Of a stretch of 45,154 nt of DNA, positions 26,349 through 33,723 are shown in pieces. Under the pieces are notes generated by a model. It saw only the letters and a list, made by a program, of their open reading frames with translations, was not told where the DNA came from and made no database searches. The translations under genes and the position numbers were made by a program. Each line of letters begins with the position of its first letter. Position 1 is the stretch's first letter. This stretch comes from Acidobacteriaceae bacterium (GTDB lineage Bacteria; Acidobacteriota; Terriglobia; Terriglobales; Acidobacteriaceae): contig JASHPJ010000062.1 of assembly GCA_030038195.1 (NCBI GenBank), positions 1 through 45,154 of the forward strand. The letters run 5' to 3'.

Positions 26349-27602
26349 ATGAGCTCTGCTCTTCCCAGCTACGCGGAAGCCGCAACTCTGGTCGCACGCT
26401 GCGCCGCACAGCTTGAGCCTGCCGGAATGGTCGAGCGCGTAGGGTTGGACCGCGCCGCCGGACGTGTGCTGGCCCGGCCGCTCCGCGCCGACCGCGATCA
26501 GCCGCCCTTTGCGCGCTCCACGCGCGACGGCTACGCCTGCCGTGCGGCGGAAGCATCGGCGCATCGGCCGCTCGCAATCGCCGGCTCAACCCGTGCGGGC
26601 GAGCCTCCGGCCGGACCTGTGCCGCCGGGCGCGGCGTGGGAGATCATGACCGGGGCCCCGGTGCCCGCGGGCGCTGACGCCGTAATGATGATCGAACACG
26701 TTGAAGCCGTAGATGGAAGCGTTCGCCTGCTGCCGCCGCGAACTCTCGTCGCCGGAGAAAATATTGTGGCCCAGGGGGCCCAGGCGCGTGCCGGCGATGA
26801 GTTGTTTGGCGCCGGCACTGCCATCGGCTTTGCGCAGATCGCGCTGGCTGCCTCCTGCGGATATCCGTCGCTCGAAGTCTTCGCACGCCCGCGCGTGGCT
26901 ATTCTCTCCACCGGCGACGAGCTGGTGCCCGTAGACGCCGAGCCCGCGCCGGGCCAGATTCGCAACTCCAGCAGCCACATGCTGGCTGCGCAGGTGTCTG
27001 TGGCCGGCGGCGAGCCGTGGGTGCTGCCTGTAGCTGGCGACAATGCCGAACTTCTGGATGCGGCGCTTGAGCAAGCATCCGAAGCCGAACTGCTGCTCAT
27101 CACCGGCGGCGTCTCCGCAGGAAAATTCGATCTCGTCGAACCGGCGCTCACACGCCGTGGCGCGCGCTTCCATTTCACCGGCGTGCGCATCCAGCCGGGC
27201 AAGCCGGTGGTCTTTGGCGAGATGCCTGCCCGGACGGGCTCCCATCTCAACCAGAACAAAAACGGCAAGAAGTGCTTCGGGCTGCCGGGCAATCCCATCT
27301 CCTCGGCCGTTACGTTTCTGCTTTTCGCGGCGCCGGTGCTGGCTGCGCTGTGCGGGCGTACCCACGGCGGACCGCGCTTCGCACTGGCGCGGCTTGCCCA
27401 CGACGTGAACGGCAGACCGGGACTCACGCGCTTTTTGCCCGCCTGGTGCAACTTCGCCGGCGAAGCGCCGGAGGTGGCGCGGGTCGACTGGCGGGGATCG
27501 GGCGATCTGGCTGCCATGGCGCGGTCGAATTGCTTTCTCGTCGTGCCGGAAGAAGACGGCAGCCTGCAGGCCGGCGCGGCCGTCCGCATTCTGCTTGCAT
27601 GA
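26349..27602 (+). CDS. moeA: Molybdopterin molybdenumtransferase MoeA
   Basis: A 417-residue enzyme that inserts molybdate into adenylated molybdopterin. Domain signs: DRDQPPFARSTRDGYACRAA (active-site region with the conserved Asp), WEIMTGAPVPAGADAVMMIE, domain III ARPRVAILSTGDELVPVDAE, LLLITGGVSAGKFDLVEPAL and GLPGNPISSAVTFLLF. The region after VVFGEMP contains a short insertion (ARTGSHLNQNKNGKK) before CFGLPGNP compared with usual family members. The start has TACAAT seven bases upstream and no Shine-Dalgarno sequence, so the mRNA may be leaderless. moaC follows 129 bases later; other moa genes are absent from the window. Confidence 0.94.
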   Translation: MSSALPSYAEAATLVARCAAQLEPAGMVERVGLDRAAGRVLARPLRADRDQPPFARSTRDGYACRAAEASAHRPLAIAGSTRAGEPPAGPVPPGAAWEIMTGAPVPAGADAVMMIEHVEAVDGSVRLLPPRTLVAGENIVAQGAQARAGDELFGAGTAIGFAQIALAASCGYPSLEVFARPRVAILSTGDELVPVDAEPAPGQIRNSSSHMLAAQVSVAGGEPWVLPVAGDNAELLDAALEQASEAELLLITGGVSAGKFDLVEPALTRRGARFHFTGVRIQPGKPVVFGEMPARTGSHLNQNKNGKKCFGLPGNPISSAVTFLLFAAPVLAALCGRTHGGPRFALARLAHDVNGRPGLTRFLPAWCNFAGEAPEVARVDWRGSGDLAAMARSNCFLVVPEEDGSLQAGAAVRILLA

Positions 27603-27731
27603 GGATTTTTATGCCGGATGAAGCAAAATCATCGCTGGGCGCCTCCTGCTGGCATCGTTCTTTGATGTAAGAGTGGGAAACCGCAAGCCTCCATCGAGCG
27701 TCGATCGGGCGAGCATGATCGGGAGAACCGA

Positions 27732-28214
27732 ATGACCAGGGTCATCAAGTCGCAGCTCTCGCATTTTGACGAGGCCGGCCAGGCCGCGATGGTGGACGTG
27801 AGCGCCAAGCAGCCCACGCGGCGCACGGCGACGGCTTCGGCCTTCGTGGAGCTTTCTGCCGGGGTGCTCGCCGCGCTGCCCGCCAATCCCAAGGGCAATC
27901 CGCTGGAGGTGGCGCGGTTCGCCGGAATCCAGGCCGCCAAGCGCACCTCTGAATTGATTCCCATGTGCCATCCGCTGCCGCTCACCCACGTGGACGTGCA
28001 GACGGAGATTGTCGATGGCGGTGTGCGCATCTCGGCCACCGCGATCACCGTGGGCCCGACGGGCGTGGAGATGGAAGCACTGACCGCCGCAGCCGTAGCC
28101 GCGCTCACCGTCTATGACATGACCAAGGCGCTCGACAAGGCCATCGTCATCCGCGAGGTGCGGCTGGAGTCGAAATCCGGCGGCAAGAGCGGCGATTTTC
28201 TGCGCGCCGTGTGA
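27732..28214 (+). CDS. moaC: Cyclic pyranopterin monophosphate synthase MoaC
   Basis: A 160-residue enzyme that converts 3',8-cyclo-dihydro-GTP to cyclic pyranopterin monophosphate in molybdenum cofactor synthesis. Motifs: [66 protein letters not shown] and the C-terminal [12 protein letters not shown]. Length and all active-site motifs fit. GGGAGAACCGA precedes the ATG. It sits between moeA and pyrR in the same direction. Confidence 0.96.
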   Translation: MTRVIKSQLSHFDEAGQAAMVDVSAKQPTRRTATASAFVELSAGVLAALPANPKGNPLEVARFAGIQAAKRTSELIPMCHPLPLTHVDVQTEIVDGGVRISATAITVGPTGVEMEALTAAAVAALTVYDMTKALDKAIVIREVRLESKSGGKSGDFLRAV

Positions 28215-28422
28215 CGCGCTCTGGCAGCCTGCAGCAACTTCCTCAGCAGAGCACGAAGGCCGGAGCACGAGCCGACTCGCGCCGCCGGAGCTCTGGCCTT
28301 GCCCGGATGAGTTTCGAGACTGCCTCTGCGGAATGCTCCACTGCTCTCATCTGCTCCGCGTTCTCCACAACTTGCCCCGGCAAGGTGGCCCCTCGTATGA
28401 TCCGGCAAGAGCACAAACCATC

Positions 28423-28995
28423 ATGAGCGAAGAGCAAACGAAGTCCGGCTTGCGCGTGAAGGGCCGCCTCATGTCCGCCTCGGAGATCGAGCGGACGCTG
28501 GTGCGCCTGGCCCATGAGATCGTGGAAAAAAGCAACGGCAGTGAAGACCTGGCGCTGGTGGGCATCAAGCGCCGCGGCGTTCCGCTGGCTGAGCGGCTGG
28601 GCAAGCTGATTGCCGCCATCGAAAAGCGGTCCGTGGACACGGGCGTGCTCGACATCCAGTTCTACCGCGACGACCTTTCCACTGCCGATGTTCGCCCCGT
28701 GGTGACGCCGGGCTCGATCGGTTTCGACGTGGAGGGCCGTGACATCGTGATCTGCGACGACGTGCTTTACACGGGGCGCACCGTCCGCGCTGCGCTGGAC
28801 GCGCTCTTTGATCACGGCCGGCCGCGCCGCGTGCAACTGTGCGTGCTGATCGACCGCGGCCATCGCGAGCTGCCCATCGAAGCTACCTACGTGGGCAAAT
28901 ACGTCCCCACCAGCAGCCGGGAGATTATCGAAGTCAAGTTCCAGGAGGTCGACGAGACCGAGCAGGTGCTGCTTGTTGAGCGGATCAATCCCTGA
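28423..28995 (+). CDS. pyrR: Bifunctional pyr operon regulator / uracil phosphoribosyltransferase PyrR
   Basis: A 190-residue protein. ALVGIKRRGVPLAERLGKLI, the loop DIQFYRDDLS and the PRPP-binding motif VICDDVLYTGRTVRAALDAL followed by RPRRVQLCVLIDRGHRELPI define PyrR. In other bacteria PyrR binds pyr mRNA and promotes attenuation when UMP is high; it can also convert uracil to UMP. It heads a pyrR-pyrB-pyrC cluster, as expected for an autoregulated operon. I do not see a clear PyrR-type anti-antiterminator in the leader. The ATG at 28423 fits the family N-terminus (MSEEQTK); a longer frame from 28333 has no ribosome site. Confidence 0.93.
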   Translation: MSEEQTKSGLRVKGRLMSASEIERTLVRLAHEIVEKSNGSEDLALVGIKRRGVPLAERLGKLIAAIEKRSVDTGVLDIQFYRDDLSTADVRPVVTPGSIGFDVEGRDIVICDDVLYTGRTVRAALDALFDHGRPRRVQLCVLIDRGHRELPIEATYVGKYVPTSSREIIEVKFQEVDETEQVLLVERINP

Positions 28996-29023
28996 ACCTG
29001 GAAGCGCCTCATTCCGAACCGGA

Positions 29024-29042
29024 CCGGAGCCCGGTGCTCCGG
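29024..29042 (+). repeat. Hairpin between pyrR and pyrB
   Basis: CCGGAGC and GCTCCGG pair perfectly around CCGGT. It sits 14 bases before the pyrB ATG and just upstream of the AGGAAG ribosome site. It has no T-tract, so it is not a terminator; it could affect pyrB translation, or be the site of RNA binding, but this is speculation. Confidence 0.45.
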
Positions 29043-29056
29043 CTTGAGACAGGAAG

Positions 29057-30145
29057 ATGAACCCCCAACCCCGCCGCCGAACGTTCAACACTCCCGCTCC
29101 GCCCGCGTCGCCTTTTCCTTACCATCCCGGCTCGCTGCTCTCGATTCTCGACCTGAGCGTGGACGGCGTCAGCCGGCTGCTGGCGCGCGCCACCGAGCTT
29201 GAAAAACAGGACCCGCTCAAGCGCAACCGCATCCTGGCCAAGCGGCGCATTGCGCTGCTCTTCTACGAGTCTTCCACGCGCACCCGCACCAGCTTCGAAT
29301 TGGCCGCCAAGGCGCTGGGCGCGGACACTACGCTGGTCTCGAATCTCAGCTCCAGCATCGAGAAGGGCGAATCGCTCAAAGACACCGGCCTCACGCTGCG
29401 CGCGCTGGGCGCCGAGGCGATTATCCTGCGCCACAACTCGTCCGGTGCGCCGTGGCTGCTGGAGCAGTCGGCACGGCTGCCGGTGCTGAACGCTGGCGAC
29501 GGCATGCACGAGCATCCCACGCAGGCGCTGCTCGATCTGCGCACGATCCTTGCGCATCTGCGACCGGGCGTGCGCGCCCTGGGCGCGGATACGCTGGCTG
29601 GCGTCACCGTCACCATCGTTGGCGACATCCTGCACAGCCGCGTGGCCCGCTCGAACATGCTGATGCTGCCGCGTCTGGGCGCGCGCGTCGTGCTCTGCGG
29701 GCCGAAAGAGTTGCTGCCGGAGACCGCCACACAGTCCGCGACGGGCACCCTGCCCCGGCGACAGGGACCCGCTGCCGGGGGCGTCGAGATCGAGCGCGAC
29801 TTTGAAGAAGCGATGCGCGAGTCGCAGGCCATCATGATGTTAAGAATTCAGGCCGAGCGCCTCGCCGGCCTCCAGCTTGACCTCGAAGAATACAAGGCCG
29901 GCTACCAGCTCACCGGCCAGCGGCTTGCGGCGCACGCGCCCAAGGCCATCGTAATGCATCCGGGCCCCATCATCCGCGGCATGGAGATCACCGCCGGCGT
30001 GGCTGACGGCGTGCAATCCACCATCCTCGAACAGGTGACCAACGGCGTAGCGATTCGCATGGCTGTCGTGGAGCGCGCTTTGACGGCCGGGGTTCCCAGC
30101 GACAGGTCCCCGTCGCCGGGGTGGAAAGAAGGAGGCCGCGCATGA
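29057..30145 (+). CDS. pyrB: Aspartate carbamoyltransferase catalytic subunit PyrB
   Basis: A 362-residue enzyme that condenses carbamoyl phosphate and aspartate, the first committed step of pyrimidine synthesis. Motifs: FYESSTRTRTSFELAAKALG (carbamoyl-phosphate site), SLKDTGLTLRALGAEAIILR, GDGMHEHPTQALLDL, GDILHSRVARSNMLM and VMHPGPIIRGMEI. It is longer than the usual 300-315 residues. Two insertions explain part of that: about residues 233-243 (LPRRQGPAAGG) and 347-356 (PSDRSPSPGW) are encoded by palindromic repeats, and the second adds a C-terminal tail. AGGAAG lies just before the ATG. The stop overlaps the pyrC start (ATGA). Confidence 0.95.
   Translation: MNPQPRRRTFNTPAPPASPFPYHPGSLLSILDLSVDGVSRLLARATELEKQDPLKRNRILAKRRIALLFYESSTRTRTSFELAAKALGADTTLVSNLSSSIEKGESLKDTGLTLRALGAEAIILRHNSSGAPWLLEQSARLPVLNAGDGMHEHPTQALLDLRTILAHLRPGVRALGADTLAGVTVTIVGDILHSRVARSNMLMLPRLGARVVLCGPKELLPETATQSATGTLPRRQGPAAGGVEIERDFEEAMRESQAIMMLRIQAERLAGLQLDLEEYKAGYQLTGQRLAAHAPKAIVMHPGPIIRGMEITAGVADGVQSTILEQVTNGVAIRMAVVERALTAGVPSDRSPSPGWKEGGRA
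29753..29781 (+). repeat. Palindromic repeat inside pyrB (divergent copy)
   Basis: CCCCGGC and GCCGGGG arms enclose GACAGGGACCCGCT. Its start matches the copies in rnr and at the pyrB 3' end (CCCCrGCGACAGG), but it is read in a different frame (LPRRQGPAAGG) and the right half is less similar. Membership of the same family is likely but not certain. Confidence 0.5.
30095..30123 (+). repeat. Palindromic repeat at 3' end of pyrB (copy 2)
   Basis: CCCAGCGAC and GTCGCCGGG pair (one mismatch) around AGGTCCCC, then GTGG. It differs from the rnr copy at three of 30 positions and is read in the same frame (PSDRSPSPGW). It ends 19 bases before the pyrC start, immediately upstream of the pyrC ribosome site GGAGG. 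Confidence 0.8.
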
Positions 30146-31443
30146 CCGCTCTCGCCATCCGCAATGGACACCTCATCGATCCCGCCGCCGGCGTGGACAC
30201 CGCAAAAGACATTCTGCTCAAAGACGGCCGCGTGGCCGAGATCGCCGGTCCGGGCAAGCTCAAGCATGCCGAAGGCGCCGAAGTGATCGACGCGGCCGGG
30301 CTCACGGTCGCGCCGGGGCTTATCGATATCCACGTGCATCTGCGCGAGCCGGGCCAGGGCTACAAGGAGACCATCGCCACCGGCACGGCCGCAGCCGCAG
30401 CCGGCGGATTCACCGCCGTGGCCGCCATGCCCAACACCACGCCGGTGAACGACTCGCCGGAGATCACGCGCTGGATGCAGTCGCCCGAGCGCGGCGCGCA
30501 GGTGCGCGTCTTCCCCATCGGCGCCGCCACCCGCGGATCGAAGGGCGAAACGCTCAACGACTTCGCTGCGCTCAAGGCCGCCGGGGCTGTCGCCGTCAGC
30601 GACGATGGCCAGCCGATTCTGAAAGACGGCGTGATGCGTGAGAGCCTGGCCGCCGCCGCGCGCGTGGGCCTCGCTGTCATCCAGCATGCGGAAGACACGC
30701 GCATGGCGCAAGGCGCGAGCATGAATCTCGGCCCGGCCTCGTTCCGGCTCGGCCTGCGCGGCATGCCGCCGGAGGCTGAGTCGAGTCTTGTCGAGCGCGA
30801 CATCCGCCTCGTCTCCGAGCTGCGTGACGCACACCCGCACCTGCATGTCGCGCACGCCTCCACGGCAGCGGCTGTGGCCGCCGTGCGCCAGGCCCGCCGC
30901 AACGGACTGCGCGTGACCTGCGAGGTCGCCCCGCACCACTTCCTGCTGACCGAAGAGCATGTCGGTCTCTACAACACCCACGCCAAGATGAATCCGCCGC
31001 TGCGCTCGGCCGCCGACCGCGACGCCATGATTGAAGGCATCCTCGACGGCGTGGTCGACGCCATCGCCACCGACCACGCGCCGCACGCGCCGCACGAGAA
31101 GGAAGTTGAGTTCGAGCACGCGCCCAACGGCATCACCGGCCTGGAAACCGCGCTGGGCCTTTGCCTGCGCTGGCTGCACAAGGAGTGGCGTTTGCCGCTG
31201 GGCCGTGTGCTGAGCCTGCTGAGCGCGCAGCCCGCCGCGCTGCTTAACCTGAAAGGCCGCGGCACCCTCGCCGTAGGCAGCTACGCCGACGTGGTCATCT
31301 TCGACCCCAAGGCCGAGTGGGTCTATCGCGTGGCAGAGACAAAGTCGAAGGCCAGGAACACGCTCTTCGACGGCTGGACCATGCAGGGCAAAGTCCGCTG
31401 GACCATCTGCGAAGGGCGTGTGGCATACACAAATCCGGCTTAA
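30142..31443 (+). CDS. pyrC: Dihydroorotase PyrC (class I)
   Basis: A 433-residue amidohydrolase that closes N-carbamoyl-aspartate to dihydroorotate. Metal-binding HVH in DIHVHLREPGQGYKETIATG, MPNTTPVNDSPE, the His ligands in VAHASTAAAVAAV and EVAPHHFLLTEEHV, and the catalytic Asp in AIATDHAPHAPHEK are all present, so the enzyme should be active rather than a structural pseudo-dihydroorotase. GGAGG lies eight bases before the ATG, and the ATGA overlap with pyrB implies coupled translation. It is the last pyr gene here; carAB, pyrD, pyrE and pyrF are elsewhere. Confidence 0.95.
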   Translation: MTALAIRNGHLIDPAAGVDTAKDILLKDGRVAEIAGPGKLKHAEGAEVIDAAGLTVAPGLIDIHVHLREPGQGYKETIATGTAAAAAGGFTAVAAMPNTTPVNDSPEITRWMQSPERGAQVRVFPIGAATRGSKGETLNDFAALKAAGAVAVSDDGQPILKDGVMRESLAAAARVGLAVIQHAEDTRMAQGASMNLGPASFRLGLRGMPPEAESSLVERDIRLVSELRDAHPHLHVAHASTAAAVAAVRQARRNGLRVTCEVAPHHFLLTEEHVGLYNTHAKMNPPLRSAADRDAMIEGILDGVVDAIATDHAPHAPHEKEVEFEHAPNGITGLETALGLCLRWLHKEWRLPLGRVLSLLSAQPAALLNLKGRGTLAVGSYADVVIFDPKAEWVYRVAETKSKARNTLFDGWTMQGKVRWTICEGRVAYTNPA

Positions 31444-31496
31444 GCGGAGCGGCAACCCTCGCACGCCTCGCAGGCAGCACTTGGTTTGAGTCGATT

Positions 31497-31566
31497 TCGA
31501 AGGGCACGGGCTTCAGCCCGTACATTGAGCTGGATCAAGGACCGTAAGCTTCAGCCTTCGAGGGAA
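31497..31566 (+). repeat. Tandem copies of the GGCTTCAGCC-type repeat
   Basis: Two neighbouring units: GGGCACGGGCTTCAGCCCGT at 31502-31521 and GACCGTAAGCTTCAGCCTTC near 31540-31559, about 38 bases apart. The first shares AAGGGCACGG and the CTTCAGCC core with the copies near 4754-4873. The stretch 31444-31698 otherwise has no gene. Confidence 0.5.
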
Positions 31567-31698
31567 GATCTTTCAAGCTGAACCACTGATTGCCTCTCAC
31601 TCCAGGTTGCCCGCTGCCGCGTATCCCATCTATCCTGTCCCGGCGTCTGCTGAACGATCTTGCCGTGCGGCGAACGCGAGCAAGTGGAGGGAGGATCG

Positions 31699-33048
31699 AT
31701 GGACAAGCGCGAGTTCCTGAAGACCACCGGAGCCTTTGTAGCCGCCAGCATGTTGCCGCGCGTGAGCGCGAACGCAGAGACCGGCGGGCATCGCACCAAC
31801 TGGTCCGGCAACCTGACCTACAGCACAGATAATCTGCAATCGCCGGCCACCGTCGACGAGCTGCAGAAGCTGGTGAAGTCGAGCCAGAAGCTGCGTGCGC
31901 TGGGCTCGCGCCACTCTTTCAACTCCATCGCCGACAGCCGCTACGAGCAGATCTCCCTCGCGCACCTGAACGAGATGACGCTGGACGAGGCGGCGCGCAC
32001 GGTGACCGTGGGCGGCGGCGTGACTTACAGCCAGCTTGCGCCGTGGCTCACCGGGCGCGGCTACGCGCTGCACAATCTGGCTTCGCTGCCCGGCGTCACC
32101 GTCATCGGCGCCTGCTCCACGGCCACGCATGGCTCGGGACTGCACAACGGCAATCTGGCCACGCCGGTCGCGGCCATCGAGTTTGTCGCGGCCGACGGCA
32201 GCCTCGTGCGGCTCTCGCGCGACAAGGACGGCGACTCGTTTCTCGGCGCCGTCGTCGGGCTGGGCGCGCTGGGCGTGGTCACGCGGCTCACGCTCGACGT
32301 GCAGCCCGCCTACCAGGTCGCGCAGTCGGTCTACCAGAACCTGAACTTTGACGAGCTGCGGCACAACATCGACGGCATCTTCGGCAGTGGCTACAGCGTG
32401 AGCCTCTTCACCGACTGGCAGAATCATCGCGCCACGCAGGTGTGGATCAAGAAGCGGCTCGCCAGCCCCGGCGAATCGATCCAGTGGCCGCAGCTTTTTT
32501 ACAACGCCACGCTGGCCAAGGAAAAGCTGCATCCCATCACCGGCCATCCTGCGGAGAGCTGCACCGACCAGCAGGGTATTCCCGGCCCCTGGTACGACCG
32601 GCTGCCGCACTTCCGCATCGGCCAGACGCCTTCGAGCGGCCACGAGTTGCAGACCGAGTACCTGGTTCCTTACGAGCACGCCTTCGATGCGATTCTCGCC
32701 GTGGAAAAGCTGCGCGACCAGGTTACTCCGCACCTGTTTGTCACCGAGCTGCGCACCATCGCCGCCGATCATCTGTGGGTGAGCACGGCGCACGAGCGGC
32801 AGTCGCTGGCCATTCACTTCACCTGGAAGCCGGAGTGGCCGGCAGTGCGCACAATTCTACCGAAAGTTGAAGCCGCGCTCGCTCCCTTCGAGCCGCGCCC
32901 GCACTGGGGCAAGCTCTTCACCCTGCCGCCAGCGCAGCTTGAGGCGCGCTACAACCGGCTGGCGGACTTTAAAGCGCTGGTAAGCCGCTACGATCCGCAG
33001 GGCAAGTTCAGGAATGAGTTTTTGAATGTGAATCTGTACGCAAGTTAA
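31699..33048 (+). CDS. FAD-linked alditol/xylitol oxidase-like flavoprotein, exported
   Basis: About 449 residues. The N-terminus (MDKREFLKTTGAFVAASMLP) looks like an export signal. A PCMH-type FAD domain follows: LRALGSRHSFNSIADSRYEQ, where the His in the RHSFN motif matches the site of covalent FAD attachment in alditol oxidase (AldO), then VGGGVTYSQLAPWL and GACSTATHGSGLHNGNLATP. The C-terminal half matches the D-arabinono-lactone/alditol oxidase substrate domain, ending YDPQGKFRNEFLNVNL. It probably oxidises a sugar alcohol with O2. Export is unusual for AldO, so the natural substrate may be periplasmic. GGAGGGAGG precedes the ATG. Confidence 0.85.
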   Translation: MDKREFLKTTGAFVAASMLPRVSANAETGGHRTNWSGNLTYSTDNLQSPATVDELQKLVKSSQKLRALGSRHSFNSIADSRYEQISLAHLNEMTLDEAARTVTVGGGVTYSQLAPWLTGRGYALHNLASLPGVTVIGACSTATHGSGLHNGNLATPVAAIEFVAADGSLVRLSRDKDGDSFLGAVVGLGALGVVTRLTLDVQPAYQVAQSVYQNLNFDELRHNIDGIFGSGYSVSLFTDWQNHRATQVWIKKRLASPGESIQWPQLFYNATLAKEKLHPITGHPAESCTDQQGIPGPWYDRLPHFRIGQTPSSGHELQTEYLVPYEHAFDAILAVEKLRDQVTPHLFVTELRTIAADHLWVSTAHERQSLAIHFTWKPEWPAVRTILPKVEAALAPFEPRPHWGKLFTLPPAQLEARYNRLADFKALVSRYDPQGKFRNEFLNVNLYAS

Positions 33049-33094
33049 TTTGCCTACATGTATCTCTTAAGGTGCACTACAGGAGAGAGTAGGC

Positions 33095-33442
33095 ATGGCG
33101 AATGGAAAGAAGATCGTCGTTCGCTTCTATCGCTCGAAGGCTGGCTCCGAACCGGTAAGGGACTGGCTGAAAAGCTTGCCTGTGGAAGATCGGCAAATTC
33201 TCGGACGGGACTTGCGGCTGGTTGAACTGGGATAGCCGATCGGTATGCCTCTTTGCCGTTTTCTGGGCAATGGGCTCTGGGAAGTGCGCAGCAGTCTGCC
33301 CGGAAAGCGGATTGCCCGGATTATCTTCTGCACCACGCAGGGATACATGATTTTGCTGAATGGCTTCATTAAGAAAACCCAGAAGACGCCTCAGGCAGAG
33401 CTGGATCTGGCGCGGACGCGGCAAAGAGAGGTTCAATCATGA
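33095..33442 (+). pseudogene. RelE/HigB-type toxin gene (Gp49-like, DUF891) broken by an amber codon
   Basis: One frame runs from the ATG at 33095 (ribosome site AGGAG) to a TGA at 33440-33442, interrupted only by TAG at 33233-33235. The first 46 codons give KKIVVRFYRSKAGSEPVRDW, then LKSLPVEDRQILGRDLRLVE; after the stop come PIGMPLCRFLGNGLWEVRSS and ARIIFCTTQGYMILLNGFIK. These are the two halves of a phage-derived Gp49-like toxin of the HigB group, where a Trp codon (TGG) normally stands before PIGMP. A single G-to-A change explains the break. The end overlaps the antitoxin ATG. Restart at 33245 or readthrough cannot be excluded. Confidence 0.85.
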
Positions 33443-33723
33443 GCAATCATCCACATATTGGCTCCACTCTCGATGATTTTCTGTGCGAAGAGGGTATCTT
33501 TGAAGACGCTACCAGCTACGCCACCAAGCGCATCCTGGCTTGGCAATTGGAAAAAGCCATGAGCGAGCAGAAGATTACCAAGGTGGAAATGGCGCGGCGC
33601 ATGGGAACCAGCCGGGCACACCTTGACCGCTTGCTCGATCCAGAAAACCCTCGCGTGCAACTCGACACCGTCGAACGCGCTGCTGCAGCAGTCGGCCGCC
33701 GGCTTCGTCTGGAACTCGTCTAG
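33439..33723 (+). CDS. XRE-family antitoxin (HigA-like)
   Basis: A 94-residue protein with a helix-turn-helix (AWQLEKAMSEQKITKVEMAR, then RMGTSRAHLDRLLDP, about 35-70) and a C-terminal VERAAAAVGRRLRLELV. It is the partner type for Gp49-like toxins, which come first in such operons. ATGA overlap with the broken toxin implies coupled translation. The reading frame is intact and likely still expressed, which suggests retention of the antitoxin after toxin loss. The stop overlaps that of the convergent hypothetical gene by four bases. Confidence 0.88.
   Translation: MSNHPHIGSTLDDFLCEEGIFEDATSYATKRILAWQLEKAMSEQKITKVEMARRMGTSRAHLDRLLDPENPRVQLDTVERAAAAVGRRLRLELV

Noticed and set aside
26349..28214. 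Molybdenum cofactor riboswitch upstream of moeA or moaC
   Set aside because: The sequence before moeA is occupied by a repeat element and a -10-like hexamer next to the ATG, leaving no room for an aptamer; none seen before moaC.
29902..31464. 520-codon frame opposite pyrC
   Set aside because: Antisense shadow of a well-supported dihydroorotase.
33245..33442. Separate 65-codon gene after the amber codon
   Set aside because: It is the in-frame second half of the broken toxin, not an independent gene, though restart there is possible.
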